Part shown: positions 50,580 to 59,974 of the stretch, piece after piece
Numbering within the stretch: position 1 is the first letter of the stretch
Layout of the letters: the number at the start of each line of letters is the position of its first letter
Source: Micromonospora arida
GTDB lineage: Bacteria; Actinomycetota; Actinomycetes; Mycobacteriales; Micromonosporaceae
Reading direction: 5' to 3'
Assembly (NCBI RefSeq): GCF_003857035.1
Contig: NZ_QGSY01000087.1
Coordinates: 1-64,000, forward strand
DNA: 64,000 bases
The notes under the pieces: generated by a model
What the model was told of the DNA's origin: nothing
The model's input: the letters and a program-made list of their open reading frames with translations, nothing else
Databases searched by the model: none
Translations under genes and position numbers: made by a program

Positions 50580-52447
50580 CGGGCGACAGGCGGCCGAGGA
50601 GCAGGAAGACCGGTCTCCTCCAGGCACCGGTCCAGGATGGTTTCCATCGGCGGTCCCATGTCGAACGTGGGCAGTGGGTCCGGACGTCCGTGACGCAGCT
50701 CGGCCCGTACCTCCTCGGTGGCCGCGACGTCGACGGCGCCGGCCTCGTCGCAGACCACGCCGTAGCGGCGAGCCCCCGTGGGGCTGACCAGACCCCGGCG
50801 GACCTCGAGGCCGACGAGTTCCGGGTCGCGGGCGAGCGGGTCGCCCCAACCGCCGCCACCCCAGGTGACGAAGTGCAGCACGTCCCCGGGAGCTACGGGC
50901 ACGTCGTGCACCTTGCTGCCCAGGATCTCGGTGCCGCCGTCGGCGCGTTCGAGCCACTTGCGGCCGCGCGCACCGGGCTCGCCACCGTTGACCCCCCACG
51001 GATAGGTGAGCCAGCGGTCGTCGTGGATCGCGATCGTGCCGGCCTCCAGGAACCGGTAGGCCACGTCGACGCCGTTCCCGCCGCGATGAAGCCCGGCGCC
51101 ACCGGTGTCCGCGATGGTCTCCCAGCGTTCGATCCGGAGCGGGTAGTAGGACTCCAGGTACTCGCACGGGATGTTGACGAACGACGGCCACAGCGAGTGG
51201 CCGTCCGGGCCGTCCCCCAGCGGTCGGCCGGGAATCCCGCCGAATCCGATCGAGTACAGCTGGAACCACTCGCCCTTGCGCTCGCCGGGCCCGTAGGTGC
51301 CCGAATACATGAAGTGCGGCGATGACGAGAAGCCGGCGGCGTTGAGCAGCCCGGGGTTCGTCTGACCGAGCAGGCCGCCGAACAGGTCGAAGACGCGACC
51401 GATGCCGTGGTTACGCGCGTTGAGGGCGGCGGGGTACGTGGGCTTCCAGAACGAATCGTCGGGGATCGTGACGTCGACCAGCGGGTAGAAGCCGTCGTTC
51501 CAGAGGATCTGCGGGTCGGCGACGGTGATCATGTAGATGCCGAAGAACATCCGGACGAGGTTCTCGTTGATGTAGTAGTTGATCGGGCCCTGCGCCTGCG
51601 GGCTGCTGCCGGTGAAGTCCAGCAGCACCTTGTCACCGGTACGGGTCAGGCTGAGCTTGAGCTCGTAGGGGCCGTAGCCGAGGCCGTCGTCGCAGATGTA
51701 GTCGGTGAACGACAGCGTCTCGCCCTCCTTGAAGACCGCGTGGAGCAGGATCTTCATGGCCCGGTAGTTGCGGTCCAGGAGCTGGTCGAGCGCAGAGTTG
51801 TACGTGTCCACCCCGAACCGGGCGCACATCTCCTGGACCCGACGGGAAGCGGTCCGGCACGCCGCGACGATGCCGTTGAGGTCGGCGCGGTTCCAGTCGG
51901 GCTTCCGCACCTGGTTGAGGATGATCCGCAGGGCGTCCTCGGCGAGCACGCCCTTGCGGTACAGCTTGAAGGGCGGGATCACCACGCCCTCCTCGAAGAT
52001 GGTGCGGGCATCGGTCGGCATCGACGCCGGTGTCTTGCCGCCGACGTCGGACATGTGCCCGAACATCGCCGCCCAGCCCACGATGCGGCCCTCGAAGAAG
52101 ATGGGCAGCACCACGAGCCAGTCGTTCGCATGGCTGATCGCCGCACCGCAGGAGTAGGGGTCGGACGTCAGCAGGACGTCGCCCTCCTCGATGTCGCCGT
52201 CGAAGTTCTCCAAAAAGTCGGGGATGGACAGCCCGAACTGTCCCACCATCATTTTGCCGTCAGGGTTGGCGATCAGCGGAAACTCGTCGTGCTGTTCACG
52301 GATCCCCGGCGACAGCGCGGTCCGGAAGAGCACCTCGTCCATCTCGTAGCGGGCGTTGCGCAGCCCGTTCTCGATCAGGTCGATGGTGACCAGGTCGACA
52401 TCCACGGAGCGAAGTGGTCCGGTAGCGGTCTCGATGAGGCGTGCCAT
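50576..52447 (-). CDS. hyuB: Hydantoinase B / oxoprolinase beta-type subunit
   Basis: The 623-residue protein has the HyuB blocks: TIDLIENGLRNARYEMDEV near the start, ISHANDWLVVLPIF, LDFTGSSPQAQGPINY and the C-terminal GGGNGVDVAYRFLEAG and WGGGGWGDPL. With HyuA it forms an ATP-dependent cyclic-amide hydrolase (N-methylhydantoin, 5-oxoproline, acetone or acetophenone carboxylase relatives). The ATG lies 2 bases after the HyuA stop. Confidence 0.9.
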   Translation of the reverse strand: MARLIETATGPLRSVDVDLVTIDLIENGLRNARYEMDEVLFRTALSPGIREQHDEFPLIANPDGKMMVGQFGLSIPDFLENFDGDIEEGDVLLTSDPYSCGAAISHANDWLVVLPIFFEGRIVGWAAMFGHMSDVGGKTPASMPTDARTIFEEGVVIPPFKLYRKGVLAEDALRIILNQVRKPDWNRADLNGIVAACRTASRRVQEMCARFGVDTYNSALDQLLDRNYRAMKILLHAVFKEGETLSFTDYICDDGLGYGPYELKLSLTRTGDKVLLDFTGSSPQAQGPINYYINENLVRMFFGIYMITVADPQILWNDGFYPLVDVTIPDDSFWKPTYPAALNARNHGIGRVFDLFGGLLGQTNPGLLNAAGFSSSPHFMYSGTYGPGERKGEWFQLYSIGFGGIPGRPLGDGPDGHSLWPSFVNIPCEYLESYYPLRIERWETIADTGGAGLHRGGNGVDVAYRFLEAGTIAIHDDRWLTYPWGVNGGEPGARGRKWLERADGGTEILGSKVHDVPVAPGDVLHFVTWGGGGWGDPLARDPELVGLEVRRGLVSPTGARRYGVVCDEAGAVDVAATEEVRAELRHGRPDPLPTFDMGPPMETILDRCLEETGLPAPRPPVAR

Positions 52448-52449
52448 GG

Positions 52450-54525
52450 TCAGTTCTCCCGGTGGGTGTCGACGGGGCGGATGAGGAGGCTGCCGCTGGG
52501 ATGCACCGCCGCCGTGTGTCCGGGCAGCACGAGGGTCGTGGAGTCCATTTCGGTGATGATCGCCGGACCGGGCACGACGTTGCCCGCCCGCAGCAGGGTC
52601 CGGTCGTAGATGCCGGCTTCCACTTCGGCGCCCTCGACCCAGATGCGGTGGTGGGCCCGCAGTGCGGGGCTCGGGTCCTCGTCACCATGCTCCAGCTCGG
52701 GCGCGGCGACCTGGGGCCGGGGACCGTGAGCGGTGGCCCGGACGGTCACCAGCTCGTGTTCGGCATCGAGAACGAAGGAGAACAGTCGTTGGTGATCGGC
52801 GTCGAACGCCGACCGCAGGGCCGCGAGCCCACCGCCGTTCCCGTCGAAGGTGTCGATGTCGACGGCTACCGGGATCTCGAAGCCCTGTCCGTGGTAGCGC
52901 AGGTCGGCGGAGTAGACGACGTGCTGCTCATCCTCGGGGACGCCCTGCTCGCTGAGCGTGGAGCACGCCTTGCTCGCGAGTTCGGTGAGTACCGCGCGAA
53001 GGCTCTCGTCGGTCATTTCGTTGAAGCGGCGCACCAACGTCCGCACCGACTCGTCGCGCAGGTTGGTCGTCGCGTCGCCGTAGGCGCACAGCACTCCCGG
53101 CGACGGCGGAATGATCACGGGCCAGGCCCCGGTCAGTCTGCCGAGAGCGTTGGCGTGCAAAGGGCCGGCGCCACCGAAGGCCACCAGCGCGTAGTCGCGC
53201 GGGTCGAAGCCCTGCTGCACCGACACCAGCCGCAACGCCCCGAACATGTTCTCGTTGACGATGTCGATGATGCCCGCGGCGGCGGCCTCGACCGACTCCA
53301 GCCCAGTGGCGTCGGCGATCGACTTCACCGCCGCTCGTGCCGCCGCACGGTCCAGCGTGATCTCGCCACCGGCCAGGTCGGTGGGCAGGTAGCCGAGCAC
53401 CACGTTCGCGTCGGTCACCGTCGGTTGCTCACCGCCCGCCGCGTACGCGGCAGGACCGGGTGCGGCACCGGCTGACTGCGGCCCTACCCGGAGCGCCTGG
53501 GTCAGCGGCGGTACGTGGGCGATGGATCCGCCGCCGGCACCCACGGTTCGTACGTCGACGGAGGTGGCGCGGACCTTGAGGTCCCCGACCGTGGTTTCCC
53601 GACCCACCCGCGGGGTGAGCCCCTGAACCAGGGCGACGTCGGTGGAGGTGCCGCCCATGTCGAAGGTCAGGAAGTCCGGGTAGCCGGCCTGCTCCGCCAC
53701 CCAGGTCGCGCCGGTAACCCCGCCGGCGGGGCCGGACAGCAGCAGGTTCACCGGGTTGTCCGCGGCGACGGCCGCGGAGACCAGACCACCGTCGCTGCGC
53801 AGGATGCACAGCCGGCCGTCCACCCCGGACTCGCGCAGCTGCGCCTCAAGGTTGGCCACGTAGCGCGCCACCTGCGGCTGCACGGCCGCGTTCGCGACGG
53901 TGGTGATGGTCCGCTCGTACTCGCGAAGCTCCGGCAACACCGAGGACGACAGCGACACCGGTACGCCCGGAAGCTCCTCGGCGGACAACTCGGCCACCCG
54001 GCGCTCGTGCTGCGGGTTGGCGTAGGAGTTGATCAGGCTGACGCTCAACGCCTCGATGCCCTGCGCCCGGAGTTTGCGCAGCTTCGTACGGACGTCAGCC
54101 TCGTCGAGTTCGGTCACCACCGCGCCGTCGGCACCGATCCTGCCGACGACCTCCACGGTGTCCTCCAGCGCCGCCAGCGGCTCCGGCTTCGGCCAGATGA
54201 TCCAGCCGGCCAGGCCACCTGGCACGAAGGAACGGGCGATCTGGAGCACCTGCCGGAAGCCGTCGGTGGTGACCAGCCCAACCCGGGCGCCCTTGCCCTC
54301 GAGGATCGCGTTCGTGGCGACCGTGGTGCCGTGGAACACGTCGGTGATCTCCGACATGGGCACGCCGGCGGCCTCGCAGGCCCGCTCGATGCCACGCAGC
54401 ACCCCGATGGACTGGTCCTCGGGCGTGGAGGAGGTCTTGGCCCGGTAGGTCTCTCCGGTCGCCTCGTCTATCAGCAGGATGTCGGTGAACGTTCCGCCGA
54501 CGTCCACGCCGAGTCGGTAGGTCAT
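52450..54525 (-). CDS. hyuA: Hydantoinase A / N-methylhydantoinase A-type subunit
   Basis: The 691-residue protein of the actin-like ATPase fold has YRLGVDVGGTFTDILLID at the N-terminus, HGTTVATNAILEGKGARVGL, TFDMGGTSTDVALVQG and GAGGGSIAHV. The length and order match HyuA of the hydantoinase/oxoprolinase family. AGGAGGA precedes the ATG. The CoA-transferase gene ends 9 bases upstream, so both are in one operon. Confidence 0.9.
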   Translation of the reverse strand: MTYRLGVDVGGTFTDILLIDEATGETYRAKTSSTPEDQSIGVLRGIERACEAAGVPMSEITDVFHGTTVATNAILEGKGARVGLVTTDGFRQVLQIARSFVPGGLAGWIIWPKPEPLAALEDTVEVVGRIGADGAVVTELDEADVRTKLRKLRAQGIEALSVSLINSYANPQHERRVAELSAEELPGVPVSLSSSVLPELREYERTITTVANAAVQPQVARYVANLEAQLRESGVDGRLCILRSDGGLVSAAVAADNPVNLLLSGPAGGVTGATWVAEQAGYPDFLTFDMGGTSTDVALVQGLTPRVGRETTVGDLKVRATSVDVRTVGAGGGSIAHVPPLTQALRVGPQSAGAAPGPAAYAAGGEQPTVTDANVVLGYLPTDLAGGEITLDRAAARAAVKSIADATGLESVEAAAAGIIDIVNENMFGALRLVSVQQGFDPRDYALVAFGGAGPLHANALGRLTGAWPVIIPPSPGVLCAYGDATTNLRDESVRTLVRRFNEMTDESLRAVLTELASKACSTLSEQGVPEDEQHVVYSADLRYHGQGFEIPVAVDIDTFDGNGGGLAALRSAFDADHQRLFSFVLDAEHELVTVRATAHGPRPQVAAPELEHGDEDPSPALRAHHRIWVEGAEVEAGIYDRTLLRAGNVVPGPAIITEMDSTTLVLPGHTAAVHPSGSLLIRPVDTHREN

Positions 54526-54534
54526 GGTTCCTCC

Positions 54535-55734
54535 TCAGATGACGCCGGCAGAACGCAGCGACGCCATCGCGTCGTCGCCGAGCCCCAGCAGGTCGCGATA
54601 GATGTCCTCGTTGTGTTCACCGAGCTCGGGACCGACGTGCCGGACCCGGCCCGGGCTGTCAGAGAGCTTGGGTACGACGTTGTGCATGGCGAACTCCCCG
54701 AGACCGGGGTGGGTCAGCCGGACTATCGCCTCCCGCGAGGCGAAGTGCGGGTCCTCGAGCATGTCCCGGGCCCGGAAGATGCGGCCTGCCGGAACGCCGT
54801 GGGCGTGCAACCGTTCGAGCAGATCGTCGGCCGCGAGCGTCGAGCTCCATTCGGCGACCAGGCCGTCCAGCTGCTCCATCCACCGGCCTCGGGCGCCGTG
54901 GGTGGCGTACTTCTCGTCGGTGGCCAGCTCCACCCGCCCCATCGCCTCGGCGAGCCGGCGGAAGACCGTGTCCTGGTTCGCCGCGATCAGCACCATCTCG
55001 CCGTCGGCCGTCGGGTAGACGTTGCTCGGGGACACGTTCGGAAGTGTCGTTCCGGTCCGCTCCCGCTGGTAGCCGGCGATCTGGTACTCGGGGATGAGCG
55101 ACTCCATCATCGCCAGCACGGCCTCGTAGATGGCCGAGTCCACCACCTGGCCTCGACCGGTACGTCCGCGCTGGTGCAGTGCCACCAGGGTGCCCAGGCA
55201 GGCGAACGTCGCCGCCAGCGAATCGCCCAGAGAGACGCCGGCCCGGGCCGGAGGGCGATCGGGGTCGCCGGTCACGTACCGAATTCCGCCCATCGCCTCG
55301 CCGATCGATCCGTATCCGGCACGTGACGAGTACGGGCCGGTCTGCCCGAAGCCGGTCACGCGGGTGACGATCAGGCCGGGGTTGATCTCCCACAGCCGCT
55401 CCGGGGCCAAGCCCCAGCGCTCCAACGTGCCGGGCCGGAAGTTCTCGATCAACACGTCCGCCCGCGCGATGAGCTCGCGAACCAGATCCTGACCCTGCTC
55501 GGTCCGCAGGTTCACGGTCACGGACTTCTTGTTCCGCGCCACCACCGGCCACCAGAGCGACTTGCCGTACGGCTTCTCGCGCCCCCACTGTCGCATGGGG
55601 TCGCCCCGACCCGGATCCTCGACCTTGATCACCTCGGCGCCGAAGTCACCCAGGAGTTGACCGCAGAACGGCCCCGCCAGCAGCTGGCCGAGCTCGATCA
55701 CCCGGATGTCGTCAAGCGGCAGTGGAGTGCTCAT
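54535..55734 (-). CDS. CaiB/BaiF CoA-transferase
   Basis: The 399-residue protein has RVIELGQLLAGPFCGQLLGD, EVIKVEDPGRGDPMRQWG, ENFRPGTLERWGL and the catalytic Asp in GRGQVVDSAIYEA. The start was set at ATG 55734; an in-frame TTG at 55749 is possible. First gene of the 49-55.7 kb operon, controlled from the region with the GntR-type sites. By its blocks it is closest to the CoA-transferase at 32997. Confidence 0.9.
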   Translation of the reverse strand: MSTPLPLDDIRVIELGQLLAGPFCGQLLGDFGAEVIKVEDPGRGDPMRQWGREKPYGKSLWWPVVARNKKSVTVNLRTEQGQDLVRELIARADVLIENFRPGTLERWGLAPERLWEINPGLIVTRVTGFGQTGPYSSRAGYGSIGEAMGGIRYVTGDPDRPPARAGVSLGDSLAATFACLGTLVALHQRGRTGRGQVVDSAIYEAVLAMMESLIPEYQIAGYQRERTGTTLPNVSPSNVYPTADGEMVLIAANQDTVFRRLAEAMGRVELATDEKYATHGARGRWMEQLDGLVAEWSSTLAADDLLERLHAHGVPAGRIFRARDMLEDPHFASREAIVRLTHPGLGEFAMHNVVPKLSDSPGRVRHVGPELGEHNEDIYRDLLGLGDDAMASLRSAGVI

Positions 55735-55756
55735 GAGCCTCTCAATCAACGTCTCT

Positions 55757-55766
55757 TTGCATGCAA
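55757..55766. promoter_or_regulatory. Putative GntR operator 1
   Basis: TTGCATGCAA is a perfect palindrome 23 bases before the CoA-transferase ATG. It resembles the T-x-G-T/C-A-x-x-C-A-A sites of FadR-type regulators. Confidence 0.55.
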
Positions 55767-55851
55767 TTCACAGGTCTGTGACTCTCGTTACAGCAGCTTG
55801 TGCAGGGAAAGTAGGCCTCTGCTCCTCGGGTGTCAATGCCCCGTAGAGAGA

Positions 55852-55861
55852 TTGCATACAA
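55852..55861. promoter_or_regulatory. Putative GntR operator 2
   Basis: TTGCATACAA differs from operator 1 at one base and lies 30 bases before the GntR ATG, so the regulator could control both directions including itself. Confidence 0.55.
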
Positions 55862-55890
55862 CCTGCCGTGTTGCTACGGTGCCGAGCATC

Positions 55891-56628
55891 ATGAGCGACC
55901 ACACGCCACCGCGGGAGGCCGACAACGGCCACGCCGCCGACGACGCCTATCGGCTGATCCGGGACCAGATCCTGTCCGGGCAACGGTCGGCCGGCGCGTG
56001 GCTCCGCGAGGGCGAGTTGGCCGAGTCGATCGGGGTGAGTCGGACGCCCGTCCGGGAGGCGCTCAGACGGCTGACCGCGGAGGGACTGGTCCGCCACGAA
56101 CGCAACCGTGGCGTGCAGGTCCAGGCCTGGAGCATCCACGACCTCGACGAAATCTTCAGCCTGCGGGCCGTGCTCGAGCCGTGGGGCTGCCGACTGGCGG
56201 CGACCACGGGCACCATCGACGTGGACGCGCTCGACGCGCTGGCCCACCGGATGGACGAGGTGGCACCGGACGGACGACCGACCGATGTGGACGAGCTCAC
56301 CGAGCTGAACAATCGGTTCCACCGGATGATCCTTGAGGCGTCCGACAACAGCCGACTGGCCGGCGTCGTCTCATCGGTGATCCAGATGCCGCTCGTCTGG
56401 CGAACCTTCTCCCGCTACAGCCCGGACGCGCTGCGCCGTAGCCTGGTTCACCATCACGAACTGGTGGCAGCCCTGGCCGCGCCCGACCCCGACTGGGCGG
56501 AGTCGGTCATGCGCAGCCACGTACGCGCGGCATGGCATTCCATCCGGCTGCGAGACGGCGGCGACCGGGCGTCTGGCCCGGACCTGCCGGACCAGGTCAG
56601 CGCAACCACAGGTCAACCGCCACTCTGA
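55891..56628 (+). CDS. GntR-family regulator, FadR/FCD subgroup
   Basis: The 245-residue regulator has a winged helix at about 17-85 (AYRLIRDQILSG, LREGELAESIGVSRTPVREALRRL, EGLVRHERNRGVQV) and an all-helical FCD domain with metal ligands (ELNNRFHRMILEASDN, HHHELVAALAA, RSHVRAAW). Start ATG 55891 has no strong ribosome site. Divergent from the HyuAB operon, which it most likely controls. Confidence 0.92.
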   Translation: MSDHTPPREADNGHAADDAYRLIRDQILSGQRSAGAWLREGELAESIGVSRTPVREALRRLTAEGLVRHERNRGVQVQAWSIHDLDEIFSLRAVLEPWGCRLAATTGTIDVDALDALAHRMDEVAPDGRPTDVDELTELNNRFHRMILEASDNSRLAGVVSSVIQMPLVWRTFSRYSPDALRRSLVHHHELVAALAAPDPDWAESVMRSHVRAAWHSIRLRDGGDRASGPDLPDQVSATTGQPPL

Positions 56629-56721
56629 TCATGTGGGCGGGTTCAGCGATCGCCATTGCACGTACGCGGTCGGGGCGCTCGGCTCGGCCCGAGCCGGTCA
56701 CACCTGCTGGGATCGGGCGCG

Positions 56722-56886
56722 GTGACGCACTGGGCGCCCGGTCGCTGCGGCGGTGAGCTGGTCCGCGACGGGCATCGGCTCGCGGTGCGCCTCCCTGGCC
56801 GGCCGGGCGGGCCGATCCGCGTTGACGTCACCGGCGAGTTGGCCGAGCTGGATATGGTGCGCTCATCGCCTGCTTCGCGCTGCTGA
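56722..56886 (+). CDS. Possible small ORF or gene remnant
   Basis: This is a 54-codon frame from a GTG with codon-type third-position bias and a sensible sequence (THWAPGRCGGELVRDGHRL ... GELAELDM). It lacks a ribosome site and overlaps the end of the convergent gene at 56863. It may be a fragment of a larger lost gene. Confidence 0.25.
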   Translation: MTHWAPGRCGGELVRDGHRLAVRLPGRPGGPIRVDVTGELAELDMVRSSPASRC

Positions 56887-57372
56887 CCCGAGAAGCTCTA
56901 CCGCATCAATCCGCTGCCCGCACCGGGCCGCCAACACGGCGGGGACATCATCGCGCCACCGCAGCTGGAAGCCGTCCGATGTCGGCCACTCTGGCCTCCG
57001 GGTCACGTCGATCGAGTTCCACGTGATCGACAGATCGTCGAACTTCTGGTGGTTGACTTCCAGGCGTTCCCCTGCGAAGTCGAGCACTACCGGGCAGTCA
57101 GCGAACCAGTCGTCGCGGTCGTCATCCCACACCAGCCAGGTAGAAGTCAGTCGGCGGCCGACAAGGCTCTGCAGCCGGTGACCGTGACGGTCGGCGATCT
57201 CGTCGACCCCGTTGAGCCAACCCGGCTGGTAACCAGCGATACCAAAGTCGAACACCACCGGGAGATTGTGCCCAATGCCGGCGCCTTCGCGTGACCCACA
57301 CGGCCATAGTGCGACGGCACAACCGACCTGCTCCCCGTGTTGGTTGCCTGGGGGCAAGGGGCGCCGTTCCAA
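56863..57372 (-). CDS. Hypothetical protein, start uncertain
   Basis: The frame gives up to 169 residues from TTG 57372; no good start or ribosome site is visible, so the N-terminus may be lost. The body reads as a real soluble acidic protein (HNLPVVFDFGIAGYQPGW, TSTWLVWDDDRDDWFADCPV, LDFAGERLEVNHQKFDDLS, DGFQLRWRDDVPAVLAA). I do not recognise the family. Small acidic Trp-rich proteins like this are often immunity proteins, but there is no toxin gene nearby. Confidence 0.5.
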   Translation of the reverse strand: MERRPLPPGNQHGEQVGCAVALWPCGSREGAGIGHNLPVVFDFGIAGYQPGWLNGVDEIADRHGHRLQSLVGRRLTSTWLVWDDDRDDWFADCPVVLDFAGERLEVNHQKFDDLSITWNSIDVTRRPEWPTSDGFQLRWRDDVPAVLAARCGQRIDAVELLGSAARSRR

Positions 57373-57386
57373 AGCTCCGGTGCCTG

Positions 57387-57581
57387 CTACTGGGCGTCCC
57401 CTTCGTCGTCTCGCATCAGAGAGTCGAGGTCCTCAGGGCGTAGCCGCTTGATCTGGGTTTCCAGTTTGCGGCTGTACTGGCGATCGTTGGGATCCATCCC
57501 GTTACGGGATCGAGAACTGCGGCCGTACTGCTTGAGGAAGCCGCCCAGCTCTCGACGTATGCGTTCCCGTCGGCCCGACAT
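57387..57581 (-). CDS. Small conserved-looking basic protein
   Basis: The 64-residue product opens SGRRERIRRELGGFLKQYG and ends in an acidic helix (RPEDLDSLMRDDEGDAQ), a charged, likely helical protein. TAGAGT on the reverse strand lies 7 bases before the ATG and there is no ribosome site, which suggests a leaderless mRNA. The function is unknown. Confidence 0.6.
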   Translation of the reverse strand: MSGRRERIRRELGGFLKQYGRSSRSRNGMDPNDRQYSRKLETQIKRLRPEDLDSLMRDDEGDAQ

Positions 57582-57622
57582 GGATCGCACTCTAGGACCA
57601 AAGGGCGAGCGTCGCCCTCCCA

Positions 57623-57712
57623 TTACCGCCGTCGACAGCAGGCCCAGATCGGCCGTCCGGCGGCGTCGGCGAGGACTTGGACGTTCGCGCCGTGGCGTCC
57701 TCGCCGGAGCAT
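57623..57712 (-). pseudogene. Remnant of an IS5-type DDE transposase
   Basis: On the reverse strand a 29-codon frame encodes RHGANVQVLADAAGRPIWA, the core strand of IS5/IS427-type transposases (usually RHGxNVQVLADPxGRxxW). Nothing of the rest of the enzyme and no terminal inverted repeats are visible, so it is a scar. Confidence 0.6.
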
Positions 57713-57813
57713 TCCAGCCTCACCCTGGCGACGCAGATTCGTCGGGCAGCCATCAGTTATCGTCGGACAACGACCTGAGAAGGAATCGACATGCCTCCGT
57801 CTCCAACGCTGCG

Positions 57814-59838
57814 ATGACCCGGTCCCGACGACAACAGATACTGCGTTGGACGGCCGCTGTGCTCACAGTGCTCGTCGGCGTAGTTCTCGTGGTCACCGTT
57901 ATCCGGTTCATCCCGGCCTACCGGGCCGAGCCGACGCCTTCCGGCCAGTCCGGCTACCTGGGCACGATCCTTGGCGCGGTGGCCCTGCTTGTCGTGATGG
58001 TGCAGTGCCTGCGCTGGCTGGCCCGTCGAGAGGAGCCACTCGGGCTGCTCGCGCGACTGCAACTGAAGGTCGCCAGCGACGTCGCCGCCCGGGCCGCGCA
58101 GATGCGCCGGACCGCGGAGGACATCGACCTGGCGTATGGGGCAGGCGGCGAACCCGATACGACGCTGCGGGCTCTCGCCGACGGGCTGCGGCACCGGCAG
58201 ACACGGGCGGTCCTGGTCGCCCACCCCGGTCGCGGGAAGTCGTACAGCACGCTGCGGATCGCGCTGGAGTTGGTCAACGACGATCCGCGGGTACTTCCAC
58301 TGGTCGTGCCGTTGAGCCGCTGGACCGGTCAGAACGACATCACGACCTGGCTAGCCGGCTTCGTCGCGGTCGAACTCAACGTATCCCGCCGATCCGCCCG
58401 AGAGCTGATCGAGTCGGGCGACGTGCTGCCCCTGCTCGACGGACTCGACGAACTCTGCAGCACGGAGGAGGCCGTGGAGCCGGCCGAGTGGTTTCTCCAG
58501 CGGCTCGTCGAGTGGCGGCTGCGCGGCAAGCGGCCACCGTTCCTACTCACCTGTCGCCAGACCACCTGGCGGGCGATCCGAGTGGACCTGCGCGAACATC
58601 ACACGTTGACCGCGTACACGGTTCGGCCGGTCGGCTACGCCGACGCCACAACCTACCTGTCGCGCTCCATCGGAGGCACCGACCGCTTCCCGGTGGCGGA
58701 AAGCCTGGCCGAGTCGTTGCGGGATGCCGGCCAGGTGAAGGCGCTGAGAAGCCCGTGGCAGCTCAGCATGGTGGCGGAGCTAGCCCGCAACCGGCGGGAG
58801 GTTGGCGGTTCCTCCGGGCAACTGGTCACCGGCGCGGAGGCGGCTGATGTCAGGTCGCTGGTGGCGCGCTACGTGGAATCAGTGGTCCTGACAGGCCCAA
58901 TGTGGCGCCGCCTCCGCAACGTCGCAGACCTGTACTGGCTGTCGCGGTACGCGCGCCACTTGGAACACAATCGCGTGACCCAGGCCAGCTTCGCAGGACG
59001 GACCTTGCCGTCCCGCGACATCGTGCTGCACCGACTTTGGCCGATCGCAGGCCGCCGGGCACCACGCATCGTGGACTTCGCCATGTGCGTACTGTTGTCA
59101 GCGCCCGGCTTCGTCTGGCTGGCTCTGTTCCTGTGGCCACGGGGGTGGCTCGGCCGCGGTGTCCTGCTTGTCGGCGCTCTGACCTGGGCGGCGATGCTGG
59201 CGCGGACGAGCACGAAGCCGTGGGTGCCAGCGGCCACCCCAGACTGGTCCCGGCTAGGCAATCCGCGGTTCTTCCTACCGCAGGCAGCAACGGCCCTGCT
59301 CATCGGCGTGGCCGCCTGGTTGCTCCTTGGCCCGTTGGTCGGGCTGATCGGATTCGCCACGTCGTGGCTCGCGATCGGGCTGACCGTCGGGTTTGGACAG
59401 ACTTTGGCTACCGATGCCCGCCCGGAGATCGTCGGTCCGCTCGGCGTCCTGCGCCACGAGCGCACGGTGTCCCGGCTCTCCGCGGCAGTCGCCTGCCCGG
59501 CAGTGGTGTGGGCCTTCAGTTACACCTGGGGTCTGTGGCCCGGCGCCGTGCTGGGTCTCGGCTATTGCGTAATCGTCGGCGAGACGGTCGCCTGCGCGCT
59601 CTGGCGGCGCTACCTCGCAATGATCGTCGCCTCGGCGTTCCGGATGCCTCCGGCACCGGCCCGCTGCCTGCAGCGAATGTGCGCGTTCGGCTTCTTGCGC
59701 CCAGCTGGCATCTCGTATCAGTTCCGCCACGACGACCTGCTGTCGCACTTCGCCCACCGGCACGACGCCCGTGAACACCTGCGCCGCGTGAGAGCCCGGA
59801 CGGGCGCTCGTCAACAGGCCAGATCGCCAGTCGAGTGA
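57814..59838 (+). CDS. Membrane-associated NACHT NTPase
   Basis: The 674-residue protein has two predicted N-terminal helices (about 13-33 and 49-69), then a P-loop NTPase with Walker A AHPGRGKS (136-143) and the NACHT Walker B LPLLDGLDEL (205-214) with the extra acidic residues typical of NACHT. A sensor-type stretch LLTCRQTTWRAI follows. The last 270 residues hold several more hydrophobic helices and a basic end. Bacterial NACHT proteins are often anti-phage or stress NTPases. Effector and sensor parts are not recognisable. The ATG at 57814 precedes the first helix. It lies next to an IS scar. Confidence 0.8.
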   Translation: MTRSRRQQILRWTAAVLTVLVGVVLVVTVIRFIPAYRAEPTPSGQSGYLGTILGAVALLVVMVQCLRWLARREEPLGLLARLQLKVASDVAARAAQMRRTAEDIDLAYGAGGEPDTTLRALADGLRHRQTRAVLVAHPGRGKSYSTLRIALELVNDDPRVLPLVVPLSRWTGQNDITTWLAGFVAVELNVSRRSARELIESGDVLPLLDGLDELCSTEEAVEPAEWFLQRLVEWRLRGKRPPFLLTCRQTTWRAIRVDLREHHTLTAYTVRPVGYADATTYLSRSIGGTDRFPVAESLAESLRDAGQVKALRSPWQLSMVAELARNRREVGGSSGQLVTGAEAADVRSLVARYVESVVLTGPMWRRLRNVADLYWLSRYARHLEHNRVTQASFAGRTLPSRDIVLHRLWPIAGRRAPRIVDFAMCVLLSAPGFVWLALFLWPRGWLGRGVLLVGALTWAAMLARTSTKPWVPAATPDWSRLGNPRFFLPQAATALLIGVAAWLLLGPLVGLIGFATSWLAIGLTVGFGQTLATDARPEIVGPLGVLRHERTVSRLSAAVACPAVVWAFSYTWGLWPGAVLGLGYCVIVGETVACALWRRYLAMIVASAFRMPPAPARCLQRMCAFGFLRPAGISYQFRHDDLLSHFAHRHDAREHLRRVRARTGARQQARSPVE

Positions 59839-59974
59839 GCCAGCGAAAATATTAGGAGTTGGTCCCAGGTGTGCCACAACGCCCACCCCTGGGGCGCGCC
59901 TCAACGCCCAGCCGCGCGCAGATGTCGGCTCTTACGGTCTGGGCTTCTTCCCCATCACGTGAACAGACGCAGTG

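Noticed and set aside
59864-59893. Terminator after the NACHT gene (CCCAGG/CCTGGG).
   Set aside because: Six-base stem with an 18-base loop is too weak.
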